Origin: Gemmatimonadaceae bacterium | Lineage (GTDB): Bacteria > Gemmatimonadota > Gemmatimonadetes > Gemmatimonadales > Gemmatimonadaceae | Direction: 5' to 3' | Assembly: GCA_017881545.1 (NCBI GenBank) | Contig: JADGQU010000012.1 | Coordinates: forward strand, 1-19,310 | Length of the DNA: 19,310 bases | Shown: positions 5,784 through 13,972 of the stretch, piece after piece | Layout of the letters: each line of letters starts with the position of its first letter | Numbering within the stretch: position 1 is the stretch's first letter | Translations under genes and position numbers: made by a program | The notes under the pieces: model-generated | Seen by the model: only the letters and a program-made list of their open reading frames with translations | What the model was told of the DNA's origin: nothing | Databases searched by the model: none

Positions 5784-7295
5784 TTACAGGTCATGCCCGG
5801 CGTATGACAGGTTGAAGCTCTTGTTGCACAGCGGGAAGTCCGAGATCTGATTGCCCGGCATCGCGGCGGACAGCGCGCTCCAGTTGTGAAAGGATGGGTC
5901 CACCACCTTGTGGCGTCGTATGTGACCGCCCGCATCAGTCATGACGATGTGCGCGATCTCGCCCCTCCACCCTTCCTCCAAAGCGACCACGAGCTCTGAG
6001 GGCCTCAGCGCGCCGCAGTCCACCAGCACCTCGCCGCGCGGAAGCGCCGCCAACTGCTCCACAATGAATTCCATCGATCGCTGCACCTCGAGCCACCGAA
6101 CGATCGCGCGCGCATACACGTCGCCACTCCATGCCGTGGCGACTGGAATCTGCGCGTAACGATACACGCCATAGGCGAAATCGTGTCGCACATCCACCGG
6201 CACTCGGCAGCTGCGCGCAACGACGCCGACGTAGCCGGCGGCACGACACTGCTCCGCGGACACTACACCCACGCCATCAAATCGGGACTGCACGGATGCG
6301 TTTTCAAATAACAGCTCAGCGACGGGTCGGACTTCCTCCCGAAGGCGTTCGACGCGACGCAACACCTCGCTTGTCATCGTCGGCGGAATGTCGAAAAGAA
6401 CGCCACCCGGTCGAATCAATCCGCGACCGTAGCGGTTGCCGGAGATCGTCATGAGAAGATTGAGACACTCTCCGCGCAAGCGACCAAAGAAAGCCGCAGA
6501 CGATTGGTACGCAACATCACCTGAGAGTGCGCCCAGATCGCCAATGTGATTGGCAAGGCGCTCCAGCTCGAGCGCAATTCCACGAATCGTCTGCGCCCGT
6601 GGAGTTTTGTGGCTCCGCGCGAGCGCCTCGATGGCACCACAGAATGCGCCCGTGTGTCCGATGACGGTATCCCCGGCAATGGATTCAGCGACCAGCACCG
6701 CCCTGCCGCGCTCCGAACCCTCGAGCAGACGCTCGACGCCACGGTGCTGATAGCCAAGCATTATTTCCAGCGAGAGGACCTCTTCGCCGTGGGCGTTGAA
6801 TCGAAAATGACCGGGCTCAATGATTCCGGCGTGCACCGGGCCGACTGCGACCTCGTGAACTTCGTCGCCGTGGACGACGTCAAACGGGAAATCCTCGCGG
6901 TTCTTCGGTGGCAGCGTCCATGCGCTCGGCGCATGATCGGGGGGATGCCGACGCAACGGCTTGAGCGAAGGGTGCCCCGTCGGAATCGCGCCGCACTGTT
7001 CCGCAATCTCGCGCTCGAAGCGAACTGCCTGCCGGCACGAGGTCGACAGCGCGGGATACTCCTGGCGGACAAGAGCGCAGGTCGCGCCCAACAGTCCTCT
7101 GTCATCATTGGCGAGCACCGCGCAGAGGCGAAGCGCTCGAGTGTCTTCGGGGACGCCGAATAGCGATACGATGCGCCAGCCAGAGGCGATCGAGCTTGCA
7201 AGCGCGGCCGCGAACTCCTCCACTTCCAGGAGCGGAATGTCGGCCACACTGACGCACCGTCTGTTGTAAAGGGTCAGGAGCGCATGGGTGCTCAT
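5784..7295 (-). CDS. HyfG/NuoCD-like large subunit lacking the Ni-Fe ligands (Ehr type)
   Basis: The 503-residue protein fuses a NuoC-like domain (about 10-110) to a NuoD/hydrogenase-large-subunit domain (about 140-503). It keeps family landmarks VGPVHAG (151-157), GYQHRGVE (181-188), LELERLANHIGDL (242-254), GNRYGRGLIRPGG (286-298) and the DPSFHNW...DFPLCNKSFNLSYAG end. In true group 4 hydrogenases, CxxC near residue 207 and DPCxxC near 466 hold Ni-Fe; here they read A207/T210 and S468/N471, so no Ni-Fe site exists. This matches Ehr complexes. The lack of a C-terminal processing peptide fits too. Y182 and H184 sit where complex I has its quinone-site loop. It overlaps the HyfF-like stop by 4 bases (ATGA). 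Confidence 0.9.
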   Translation of the reverse strand: MSTHALLTLYNRRCVSVADIPLLEVEEFAAALASSIASGWRIVSLFGVPEDTRALRLCAVLANDDRGLLGATCALVRQEYPALSTSCRQAVRFEREIAEQCGAIPTGHPSLKPLRRHPPDHAPSAWTLPPKNREDFPFDVVHGDEVHEVAVGPVHAGIIEPGHFRFNAHGEEVLSLEIMLGYQHRGVERLLEGSERGRAVLVAESIAGDTVIGHTGAFCGAIEALARSHKTPRAQTIRGIALELERLANHIGDLGALSGDVAYQSSAAFFGRLRGECLNLLMTISGNRYGRGLIRPGGVLFDIPPTMTSEVLRRVERLREEVRPVAELLFENASVQSRFDGVGVVSAEQCRAAGYVGVVARSCRVPVDVRHDFAYGVYRYAQIPVATAWSGDVYARAIVRWLEVQRSMEFIVEQLAALPRGEVLVDCGALRPSELVVALEEGWRGEIAHIVMTDAGGHIRRHKVVDPSFHNWSALSAAMPGNQISDFPLCNKSFNLSYAGHDL

Positions 7296-8737
7296 GGCGA
7301 GACACCGCCGAGCAACCGCGCCGCCCGCGCCAGCGACTCTTGCAGAGGGGTCGGAATGTAGAGGCCCAGCATCACGACAAGCGCCGCGAGCCCGAGTGGG
7401 CCGATCAGCAACAGCGCGCTGTCGCCTGTTGCCTTCTCGTCGTCAACCGTTGTGGTAGTGCCAGGCCCGAAAATGATCTTGACAAACATCCCGCCGATGC
7501 CGACAAAAATGATCGCAAGTAGCGCCAACATCGCTGCTGCGACCCACCAGTGGTCTTGCCGAATCGCGCCGCTCACGATGGAGAACTCGCTCACGAAGAG
7601 ACCAAACGGCGGCGATCCCGTGACCGCAAACAGCCCGACAAAAAGCAGGGCCGCTGACCATGGGCGCAGCTTCAGCATTCCGCGCATGTCGGCCGCGGCG
7701 GACGATCCGGTCGCGAGCACGAGATTGCCGACGACGAGGAAAAGCATCCCTTTCGCGATCCCGTTGTTTAGCACGTGAAGCACGGCACCATAAACACCGA
7801 CTCCACCAACGCCCAATCCGAGCACGAGGAGACCCATGTGTTCGACGCTGGAATAGGCAAGTAGTCGTTTGACGTCGGCCTGTCCGATAATGAACGCGGC
7901 AGCGATCACGAGTGAAATCAGGCCGAACGCGATCAGGAGCGGCCGAGTGAAATCAGTTAGCCCTGCAGCCACCGCTACTTCCGTGAAACGCGCGAGGCCC
8001 AGAAACGCGCAGCTCGTGAGCGCACCAGACATTAGCGCGCCGACCAGGCTCGGCGCTTCGCCATAAGTATCAGGCTTCCATGTATGGAGGGGCGCCAGGC
8101 CCATCTTCGTTCCGAACCCGGCCAACGCGAACACGTAGGCTGCGCGAAGCCACGACTTTTCCAGTGACTGACCGTTCGCCACGATGTCGTCCAGCACGAG
8201 CGCGCGCACGCCGGGGATCACCGGTTGCGCGGTGGCCAGGAGGAAAACGGCAAGCAGCGCGAATGCGATACCAACGGAGGAGAGCACGAGGTACTTCCAC
8301 ACCGCTTCCAACGACCTCCGGTCATGTCGGTGGAAAATCAGCGGAGCGACCGCGAGAGTCGTTGATTCCATTCCCACCCAGAGGAGCGCGAAATGGTGGC
8401 TGAGCGAGACGAGGGAGGTTGCGGACAGGAATCCAAGAAGGCACGATACAAACAGTCGCCCGCCCCGCGGACTCTCCTCGCGCAGCAACCCTATGGCGTA
8501 CACCGACGCCGCGAGAAATAACACGCTCACCAGCGTCAGGACGATTAACCCGAGTGGATCAGCCACCAGCCAGCCGCCGAGCGCGGTAGCGTCGGGTGTC
8601 CTCCAAAGAACACCAACAAGCGCGAGGTGGACGACGCTCGTCAGCACCAGGAGTGCCAGCCGCAGCCCACGCTTCGGCACTGGGTACGCAAGCCCGGCGG
8701 CGGCCGCCGGAATCAGCAGAATCGCGAGAAGGAGCAT
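7292..8737 (-). CDS. hyfF: HyfF-like proton-channel membrane subunit
   Basis: This 481-residue, very hydrophobic protein is of the NuoN/NuoL/Mrp antiporter family and should carry about 14 membrane helices in the inner membrane. Diagnostic pieces are the helix-5 Glu in WVGMEST (E124), GTKMGLAPLHTWKPDTYGEAPS (209-230) with K211, VKRLLAYSSVEHMG (289-302) with K290, and HVLNNGIAKGMLFL. These are the proton-pathway residues of the family. The ATG at 8737-8735 has no good Shine-Dalgarno. A five-codon ORF with a GGAG ahead of it ends 10 bases before the start and may couple translation. It follows the HyfE-like gene by 71 bases and overlaps the large subunit by 4 bases. Confidence 0.9.
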   Translation of the reverse strand: MLLLAILLIPAAAAGLAYPVPKRGLRLALLVLTSVVHLALVGVLWRTPDATALGGWLVADPLGLIVLTLVSVLFLAASVYAIGLLREESPRGGRLFVSCLLGFLSATSLVSLSHHFALLWVGMESTTLAVAPLIFHRHDRRSLEAVWKYLVLSSVGIAFALLAVFLLATAQPVIPGVRALVLDDIVANGQSLEKSWLRAAYVFALAGFGTKMGLAPLHTWKPDTYGEAPSLVGALMSGALTSCAFLGLARFTEVAVAAGLTDFTRPLLIAFGLISLVIAAAFIIGQADVKRLLAYSSVEHMGLLVLGLGVGGVGVYGAVLHVLNNGIAKGMLFLVVGNLVLATGSSAAADMRGMLKLRPWSAALLFVGLFAVTGSPPFGLFVSEFSIVSGAIRQDHWWVAAAMLALLAIIFVGIGGMFVKIIFGPGTTTTVDDEKATGDSALLLIGPLGLAALVVMLGLYIPTPLQESLARAARLLGGVSP

Positions 8738-8808
8738 CGCGCGCCAGTCAGTCGGCAGTGGTCATGACGATCACAGCTCCCGGAGCTCAACGAGATCCGC
8801 CGTGGGAA

Positions 8809-9453
8809 TCACGACTCTCTAAGCTCCACGAGATTAGCCGCGGAAATGGAGTCGAACTCCCGATTGATATGGAACACCACGATGCCCATGACGAAGACGG
8901 CAACGAACACATCCAGCAGGACCCCGATTTCCACCAGGAACGGAACCCGGCTCAATTGGGTCAGGCCGAAGAGGTAGACACCGTTTTCCAGTATCAGATA
9001 ACCCACGACTTGCGTGATTGCCTTGCTTCGTGTGACGAGTACGAGAAGACCAACAATCAGGGTCGCGAACGCGATCGGCACGAGTAGTTCGATCCTCGTG
9101 ATGACGGGCAGGCGGTCTGCCAACGCGAACGACGCTCCGACAGCGAGAGCCCCGAGGCACAACGAAGCCATGTAGCCAATTGCTGGTTCTACTTCCCGTC
9201 GAACAGCCGATTCGCGCATGGCCCACCGCAGGAACAATGGCAGAATGATTCCCTTGATGGCGACCGTCCCCGCCGCAAGCACCATTGCGTGCACCGATCG
9301 GGGATCATCGATGACCAACGACAGAACACCGAGGAGCACTCCCTGAATCGCGATCGCGCGAATGCATGCGCTGAGACGTGAAGACCCCAGAACGGCGAAG
9401 TCCGTCAGTACGATCAGGAGCAGCAGTAGTTCGGCGAACTTTCCGATGTTCAT
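8809..9453 (-). CDS. hyfE: HyfE-like (NuoK-related) membrane subunit
   Basis: The 214-residue protein is made of about six membrane helices with short charged loops. Its pattern fits hydrogenase-4 component E: an N-terminal AELLLLLIVLTDFAVLGSSRL helix, then IRAIAIQGVLLGVLS, then RSKAITQVVGYLILENGVYLFGL, where the Glu in LENG corresponds to the conserved acidic residue of NuoK-type subunits. Its ATG shares one base with the HyfC-like stop (TAATG), a clear sign of coupled translation. It is followed by the only sizeable gap (71 bases) in the membrane part of the operon. It probably forms the central part of the proton path between the channel subunits and the HyfC-like anchor. Confidence 0.85.
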   Translation of the reverse strand: MNIGKFAELLLLLIVLTDFAVLGSSRLSACIRAIAIQGVLLGVLSLVIDDPRSVHAMVLAAGTVAIKGIILPLFLRWAMRESAVRREVEPAIGYMASLCLGALAVGASFALADRLPVITRIELLVPIAFATLIVGLLVLVTRSKAITQVVGYLILENGVYLFGLTQLSRVPFLVEIGVLLDVFVAVFVMGIVVFHINREFDSISAANLVELRES

Positions 9454-10358
9454 TACTGCAAGAGGAGTATGAGGGCAAACGCGGAGAGAGCGGATCCTCC
9501 GGCGATGTACAGCGGCACTTTCGGCAGGCGCAGACGAGCCATGGCGGACTCCACGACCCCAATTCCAACGCCGACCGCGAACAGGCCGACAGCCAGAACA
9601 CCCACGCGCATAGCGTACGAAAGCTCCATGGTGGGCATGGCGACGCGCGCCAGCAGCGCGCCGATGACCGAGAGCTTCAACGCGTTGGCATAGAGGATCA
9701 TCGCGAGGTCGGGTCCACTGTGATCGAGCACGATCACTTCATGAATCATCGTCAGCTCGAGATGCGTGGTTGGATCGTCGACTGGCGAACGCGAGCATTC
9801 CGCCAGGAGCAGCACGAAGAGACCGGCGACGATCATGATGAGCGCTGGTGCGGAGGACGACCACGTGTCAGCGAGGGCCGGCGAGCCAAGCATCCCACTA
9901 AGCGACAGCTCGCGTGTCGCGACACTGAGTGACGCCAGCGCAATGAAGAAACCAAACTCGACTAGAGCGGCAAAGGTCACCTCGCGGCTCGCGCCCATGC
10001 CCTCGAAACTCGAGCCAGTATCCAGCGCGCCGAGCACCAGCACAAATCGCCCGAGGGCCAATACGTAAGCAAAGGCAACGACATCGCCGGGAAATCTGAG
10101 CATGGCAGAGCGGCCATCCAGTGGGAGAATCGAGGCGGCGATAACGACGGAAGCCATCAGCACGATCGGCACGAGACGGAAAACGACAGTCGTCGTGCGA
10201 GAATACACAGAGCCGCGCCGTGAAAGCTTCCACAGATCTGAATAGAGCTGCCAAACGGGAGCGCCCCGCCGCGCCGTGAGAATCGACCGCGTCCGGCTGG
10301 CGATGCCGGGGATGAGAGGCGCGAGCAGCATGACGAAGACGAGCGTCGCCGCGCGCAT
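9453..10358 (-). CDS. hyfC: HyfC/NuoH-like membrane anchor subunit
   Basis: The frame is open up to 10517, but the extra 53 residues are Arg/Pro-rich and overlap the HyfB-like gene. The ATG at 10358-10356 has GGAG 8 bases upstream and starts directly into the first membrane helix, so I take it (301 residues). Family landmarks: DLWKLSRRGSVYS (41-53), LGALDTGSSFEGMGASREV (109-127), and AECSRSPVDDPTTHLELTMIHE (186-207) rich in conserved acidic residues, followed by LDHSGPDLA. NuoH-type subunits join the membrane arm to the peripheral arm next to the N2 cluster and the quinone cavity. About eight membrane helices are expected. It begins 20 bases after the HyfB-like stop and shares one base with HyfE. 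Confidence 0.9.
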   Translation of the reverse strand: MRAATLVFVMLLAPLIPGIASRTRSILTARRGAPVWQLYSDLWKLSRRGSVYSRTTTVVFRLVPIVLMASVVIAASILPLDGRSAMLRFPGDVVAFAYVLALGRFVLVLGALDTGSSFEGMGASREVTFAALVEFGFFIALASLSVATRELSLSGMLGSPALADTWSSSAPALIMIVAGLFVLLLAECSRSPVDDPTTHLELTMIHEVIVLDHSGPDLAMILYANALKLSVIGALLARVAMPTMELSYAMRVGVLAVGLFAVGVGIGVVESAMARLRLPKVPLYIAGGSALSAFALILLLQ

Positions 10359-10378
10359 CGTGAGCTCCGGCGCCGGGT

Positions 10379-12346
10379 TCACCGGCCGCCCGCGCGCACG
10401 AGCAGATATGCGAGCAGAGCTACGACTGTACTGATCACGTACATCAAGTAGCGGCTCAGACGCCCTTGCTGAAGGGGCCGGAGTCGGAGTGCGGCGCGCT
10501 CGATGACTGCCCACCACGGTACAACCGCGCCGTCCAGAATCAGATCGACGGGTTCGGAATGAAAGACGCTGGCGCCTCTATGTGTCCGCACGCTGCTCAA
10601 CCTGCCGAAGATCTCGAGCAGCGGCGCTGCGAACGAAGAACCGGTGTACTGCATTCGCGCGGTTGGCAGCGGATATCCGCAACTCCAGGTTTCGGCCTGC
10701 CGCACCGGGGCGGTTCTGCGAAGCAGCTGCGCGATCAGCCAGAGCCCCGCGATCGTAAGCGCCAGAACGCCCGCCAGTATGGAAATCTGTTTGGCGCCGA
10801 CCCCTGCTGCCATCACTCCGGCTTCCGCTGGCAGCACTGGCACCCCGGCCACGAATCCGCCCGCGATCAACATCGGCGGAAGGACCAGCATCGGGAGACA
10901 TCCGATGAAAACGCAAACCGCCGCGAGTACGAGCGGCGGACAATCAAGCAGAAGAGGTGGCTTCGATGCGGTCAGAGCGCGCGAGGTTCGAGGTGTGCCG
11001 AGAAAGACAACTCCCCCAACCTTGACGAAGCAGGCGAGCGCCAGTCCACCCACCAACGCCAGACCCGGCACGGCGAGCACGGCGATGCGCAGGGCATCCG
11101 TGGAAAAACCGGCGCGAAAGAGGGTCTGAAACACAAGCCATTCGCTCACGAAGCCATTGAGCGGAGGCACGCCGATGATTGCCGCTGATCCCACGACGAA
11201 CGCAAGCCATGTCAGCGGCATGCGCCGCGCCAGCCCCCCAAGCTCCTCCATGTTGCGAGTGCCCGTCATCCGGTACACAGCGCCGGCACCCAGGAACAGA
11301 ATGCTCTTGAACAGCGCGTGATTGAGCGTATGCAGTAGCGCCGCGCCATAGCCGAGGATCGCGAGCGACGGATGGCCGTATGCGGCTCCCAGCGCTCCAG
11401 CACCCATTCCCATCAGAATGATGCCGATGTTCTCGACGCTGTGATACGCGAGCAGGCGTTTGATATCGTGTTGTGCCAGCGCCCACAGCACCCCAAGCAC
11501 CGCTGAGGAGAGACCTAGTCCGAGCACGAGCCATCCCCACCAGGCGGGCGGAGCTCCAACGAGCGTGATCACACGCAGCAGTCCGTAAATACCGACCTTG
11601 ATGACTACGCCGGATAGAAGCGCGGATATATGAGATGGCGCTGCGGCGTGGGCCGGCGGCAGCCAAAAATGGAGAGGGAAAAACCCGGCCTTCACGCCGA
11701 ACCCGACAAGGGCAAGCGCGAGCACCGCAATCCGGGCTCCGCTTGGACTAATTGTGCCCGTCGCGAGCGCGCTGAAGGACCAATCGCTGCCTGTGCGCGC
11801 CAGCACCGCGAACATCGCGAACAGCGCCAGCGTTCCTACGTGCGTGGCGCAGATGTAGATCAACCCCGCTCGGCGCGCTTCGGCGTGGTGGTACTCAGTG
11901 AGGATGAGGAGCAATGAGCCGATTGCCATGAGCTCCCAGGCACCCATGAACGGCATGATCGCCTGCGCGCACACCACCAGCGACAATGCGACCAACTCCA
12001 GGGCGAAGATCGCGTGAGACGGCCACGCCGGAGTATGTGCATCGAACGCCATGTAGCCGATTCCGTACACGGCGGCTGCCGCACCTACGCCGAACACCGC
12101 GATCAAGAACACCGCCGAAAGTGGATCGATGCCGATGATCCAGGCGCCCCCGGGAAGGGTGCTCCCGAATGCGGAGCTCACAGCCGTTCCGGAATAGAGG
12201 ACCTGGACGGCGGGCACGAGACCGAGGCCACAGCCCGCGACCACCAGCGTGGCGAACACCGTATTGCCGCGCCGATTGTTGCGCATGCTGATCACGGCCA
12301 ACGCGGCAGCCACGAGAAGGGAAAGTCCGCCGAACAGGAGAATCAT
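10379..12346 (-). CDS. hyfB: HyfB-like proton-channel membrane subunit
   Basis: The 655-residue protein is the larger antiporter-like subunit, close to the usual HyfB length of about 670. Residues expected for proton transfer are present: E138 in MGAWELM, K219 and the following FPLHFWLPPAHAAAPSHISALLSG, K250 in VVIKVGIYG, K296 in HDIKRLLAYHSVENIG, and the Lys in HALFKSILFLGAG. The long soluble stretch near the end has the HyfB pattern WSCGYPLPTARMQYTGSSF before a final membrane helix. Its ATG overlaps the stop of the HTH-EIIA gene by 4 bases (ATGA), so the regulator and this subunit are made together. Together with the HyfF-like protein it gives the complex two full channel modules. Confidence 0.95.
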   Translation of the reverse strand: MILLFGGLSLLVAAALAVISMRNNRRGNTVFATLVVAGCGLGLVPAVQVLYSGTAVSSAFGSTLPGGAWIIGIDPLSAVFLIAVFGVGAAAAVYGIGYMAFDAHTPAWPSHAIFALELVALSLVVCAQAIMPFMGAWELMAIGSLLLILTEYHHAEARRAGLIYICATHVGTLALFAMFAVLARTGSDWSFSALATGTISPSGARIAVLALALVGFGVKAGFFPLHFWLPPAHAAAPSHISALLSGVVIKVGIYGLLRVITLVGAPPAWWGWLVLGLGLSSAVLGVLWALAQHDIKRLLAYHSVENIGIILMGMGAGALGAAYGHPSLAILGYGAALLHTLNHALFKSILFLGAGAVYRMTGTRNMEELGGLARRMPLTWLAFVVGSAAIIGVPPLNGFVSEWLVFQTLFRAGFSTDALRIAVLAVPGLALVGGLALACFVKVGGVVFLGTPRTSRALTASKPPLLLDCPPLVLAAVCVFIGCLPMLVLPPMLIAGGFVAGVPVLPAEAGVMAAGVGAKQISILAGVLALTIAGLWLIAQLLRRTAPVRQAETWSCGYPLPTARMQYTGSSFAAPLLEIFGRLSSVRTHRGASVFHSEPVDLILDGAVVPWWAVIERAALRLRPLQQGRLSRYLMYVISTVVALLAYLLVRAGGR

Positions 12347-13056
12347 TCCGCGGGCTCTCGGGGCTGCGTCTGGAACGAGCCCGTGTTGCGCGACTTCTCG
12401 ATGAAGTCCAGACGATCGAGGATTTGAACGGCGTCCGCGCCCGCGCCGAGCATTTGCCGGATGGTACTGTCGCGCAGGACAAAGCCGAGACGCGCGAGAA
12501 TTCGCAGGTGCATCGGCACCGTGGGACTGACCACCATGAACAGCGCATGCACGGGTTTTCCGTCCACGGACCCGAACTCCACTGGATCACGCAATAGGCA
12601 GAGCGTCAGGAATGGGCGAGCGACGTGGAGTACAATCGGATTCCGTACATGCGGAATGGCGATGCCATCCCCAATTCCGGTCGAGCCCAGAGCCTCCCGC
12701 GCTTCGAGAACCTCCAGCAGAAAGCGGCGGTCCTGATCAGGCGGAAGCGGCAACCGCTCCACAAATGCCGCGAGGATCTCGTGCTTCGTGCCGCCCTGCA
12801 CATCATGAAAGATGCCGCCCTCCCGCAGCAGGTCCGCCAGTGGCGGGACTTCATCGGGCGATCGGCGGGCGTCTTCGAGCAGCGCCCGGGAAACCGGGAC
12901 TCCCGCTTCTACGGCCCACTCCCACAGCTCGATCGGATTGAAGTACATCTGCTCGTCAACCGAATGCGCCGGTAGGCCTCGCTGGTTAATCCAGCGGCGA
13001 ACTGTTGTGTCGTTGACTCCCAGATAGCTCGCCGCCTGACGAAGTGTCAGCTGCAC
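12343..13056 (-). CDS. HTH - PTS EIIA fusion regulator (PtsN-like)
   Basis: Residues 1-50 form a MerR/excisionase-like helix-turn-helix (LRQAASYLGVNDTTVRRWINQRGLP). Residues 70-220 form a PtsN/fructose-type EIIA domain with the phosphorylation-site signature STGIGDGIAIPHVRNP, in which H136 is the expected phospho-His. A DNA-binding EIIA of this kind would sense the phosphorylation state of a PTS-Ntr chain; no EI or HPr is visible in the window. The start is GTG 13056-13054, with no Shine-Dalgarno and no alternative NTG nearby; the helix-turn-helix begins at once, as in relatives. It is the first gene of the Ehr-like operon and overlaps hyfB by 4 bases. It is divergent from the GAF-like gene. 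Confidence 0.9.
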   Translation of the reverse strand: MQLTLRQAASYLGVNDTTVRRWINQRGLPAHSVDEQMYFNPIELWEWAVEAGVPVSRALLEDARRSPDEVPPLADLLREGGIFHDVQGGTKHEILAAFVERLPLPPDQDRRFLLEVLEAREALGSTGIGDGIAIPHVRNPIVLHVARPFLTLCLLRDPVEFGSVDGKPVHALFMVVSPTVPMHLRILARLGFVLRDSTIRQMLGAGADAVQILDRLDFIEKSRNTGSFQTQPREPAE

Positions 13057-13181
13057 AGTTTTTTGGGGAAAGAGACCATTGCCGAACGGTGAAACGCCAA
13101 ACGGCGGACAAAGCTGAATAACACTGTGGGCGCCACTTGGAAATACGGCCAGACCAGCTCGGCCTGTCCGCAGCCAACAAT

Positions 13182-13205
13182 GTTATTGACCGTTCGTTCA
13201 ATAAC
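13182..13205. promoter_or_regulatory. 24-base palindrome, likely TetR-type operator
   Basis: GTTATTGA (13182-13189) and TCAATAAC (13198-13205) are perfect 8-base inverted repeats with an 8-base centre. The inner 16 bases read TTGACCGTTCGTTCAA, the size and style of many TetR-family operators. It covers the -35 box and half the spacer of the promoter for the GAF-like gene, so binding would repress that unit. The TetR encoded at 4319-4930 is the nearest candidate. Confidence 0.6.
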
Positions 13206-13214
13206 TGGTATATT
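13186..13214 (+). promoter_or_regulatory. Promoter for the GAF-like and SulP genes
   Basis: TTGACC (13186-13191), a 17-base spacer and TATATT (13209-13214) make a strong housekeeping-type promoter. The expected start is near 13221, leaving a 28-base leader before the ATG at 13249, which has a GGGG Shine-Dalgarno-like run. The rest of the 192-base divergent region (13057-13248) shows no clear minus-strand promoter. Confidence 0.65.
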
Positions 13215-13248
13215 GGAATTAGCGTACAACATCAAGATGGGGTAACAC

Positions 13249-13944
13249 ATGGGGCTGTATATGGGAGCAGATTTGGGCGCGGGCGCGGGCGCGCTTGCGA
13301 CCCCGCCGACTGAGCCGCCTGGCGCTCCGCTGCCCGGCGCGCGCAGGCTCAAGCGTTTCAGTGACCGCGAAATCGAACGGGATGAACGGCGGCTGGAGGC
13401 GCGCCGAAGGGCTGGCGAGTTGTTGAAGACTGCAATCGCCGGCGGCGTTGATCCGAAGCTGGCGGCGGTCGCCGCGCTGGTTGCCCGCAGCCTCAACGTC
13501 GAGCATTGCGACATTCTACAGTTCGCCTCCGACCCCTGGGTTGTCATTGCCCGGGCGGCGTGGACCGATGGGAACGCGCCATCGCCGCGAGGGTCCGAAA
13601 GCCAAGCGTCCGACTTGCGGGTCGCGACAACCGATGCTCGCGTTGAGCTTATACAACTCTCCGACCCTGCGGCGCCGCTGGATGCTCTCCGCACGGAGGG
13701 AGCAGTCGATCGGGTGTATGTCTTCATTTTCTCCCAACAGCAACCGACGCCGCTCGGCATCCTCACAGTGCAGAGCAGCACGAGTCTCCGCCTCTCGAGC
13801 GAAGAACGTGCCTTTCTCGACGCGCTTGGTGGGCTGATCGGCACCGCCGTCGATTCCCATGTGCTTCGATCGGGGGGAGAGTTGTCGAAAACGAAACAGC
13901 TTTGCACCCGGAAAAGACGCTCACGACGCGCGGGTGTGAATTAG
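13249..13944 (+). CDS. GAF-like domain protein, putative sensor
   Basis: The 231-residue soluble protein starts with a Gly/Ala/Pro-rich segment of about 35 residues, then a highly charged helix (FSDREIERDERRLEARRRAGELL), then a domain of about residues 60-205 with GAF-like pattern: ARSLNVEHCDILQF, a central loop, VYVFIFSQQQPTPLGILTVQSS, then LSSEERAFLDALGGLIGTAVDSH. The ending is very basic. GAF domains bind small ligands or serve as dimer sensors; no output domain is visible. ATG 13249 follows a GGGG run; a second in-frame ATG (13261) would cut four residues. It is first in a unit with the SulP transporter 28 bases downstream, driven by the promoter that overlaps the palindrome. The GAF call is by pattern only. 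Confidence 0.65.
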   Translation: MGLYMGADLGAGAGALATPPTEPPGAPLPGARRLKRFSDREIERDERRLEARRRAGELLKTAIAGGVDPKLAAVAALVARSLNVEHCDILQFASDPWVVIARAAWTDGNAPSPRGSESQASDLRVATTDARVELIQLSDPAAPLDALRTEGAVDRVYVFIFSQQQPTPLGILTVQSSTSLRLSSEERAFLDALGGLIGTAVDSHVLRSGGELSKTKQLCTRKRRSRRAGVN

Positions 13945-13972
13945 ACTTCTTTGAAAGCGGTCGCGGACGTGA

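Noticed and set aside
10359..10517. 53-residue N-terminal extension of the HyfC-like protein
   Set aside because: Arg/Pro-rich, overlaps hyfB in another frame, and an ATG with GGAG sits exactly before the first membrane helix.
4936..12346. Calling the complex a functional hydrogenase or formate hydrogenlyase
   Set aside because: All Ni-Fe ligands and the ferredoxin cysteines are missing; homology to the hyf genes does not carry the activity.
13047..13907. 286-residue minus-strand frame across the GAF-like gene
   Set aside because: Ser/Arg-rich antisense shadow covering both the promoter region and the real gene; no family pattern.
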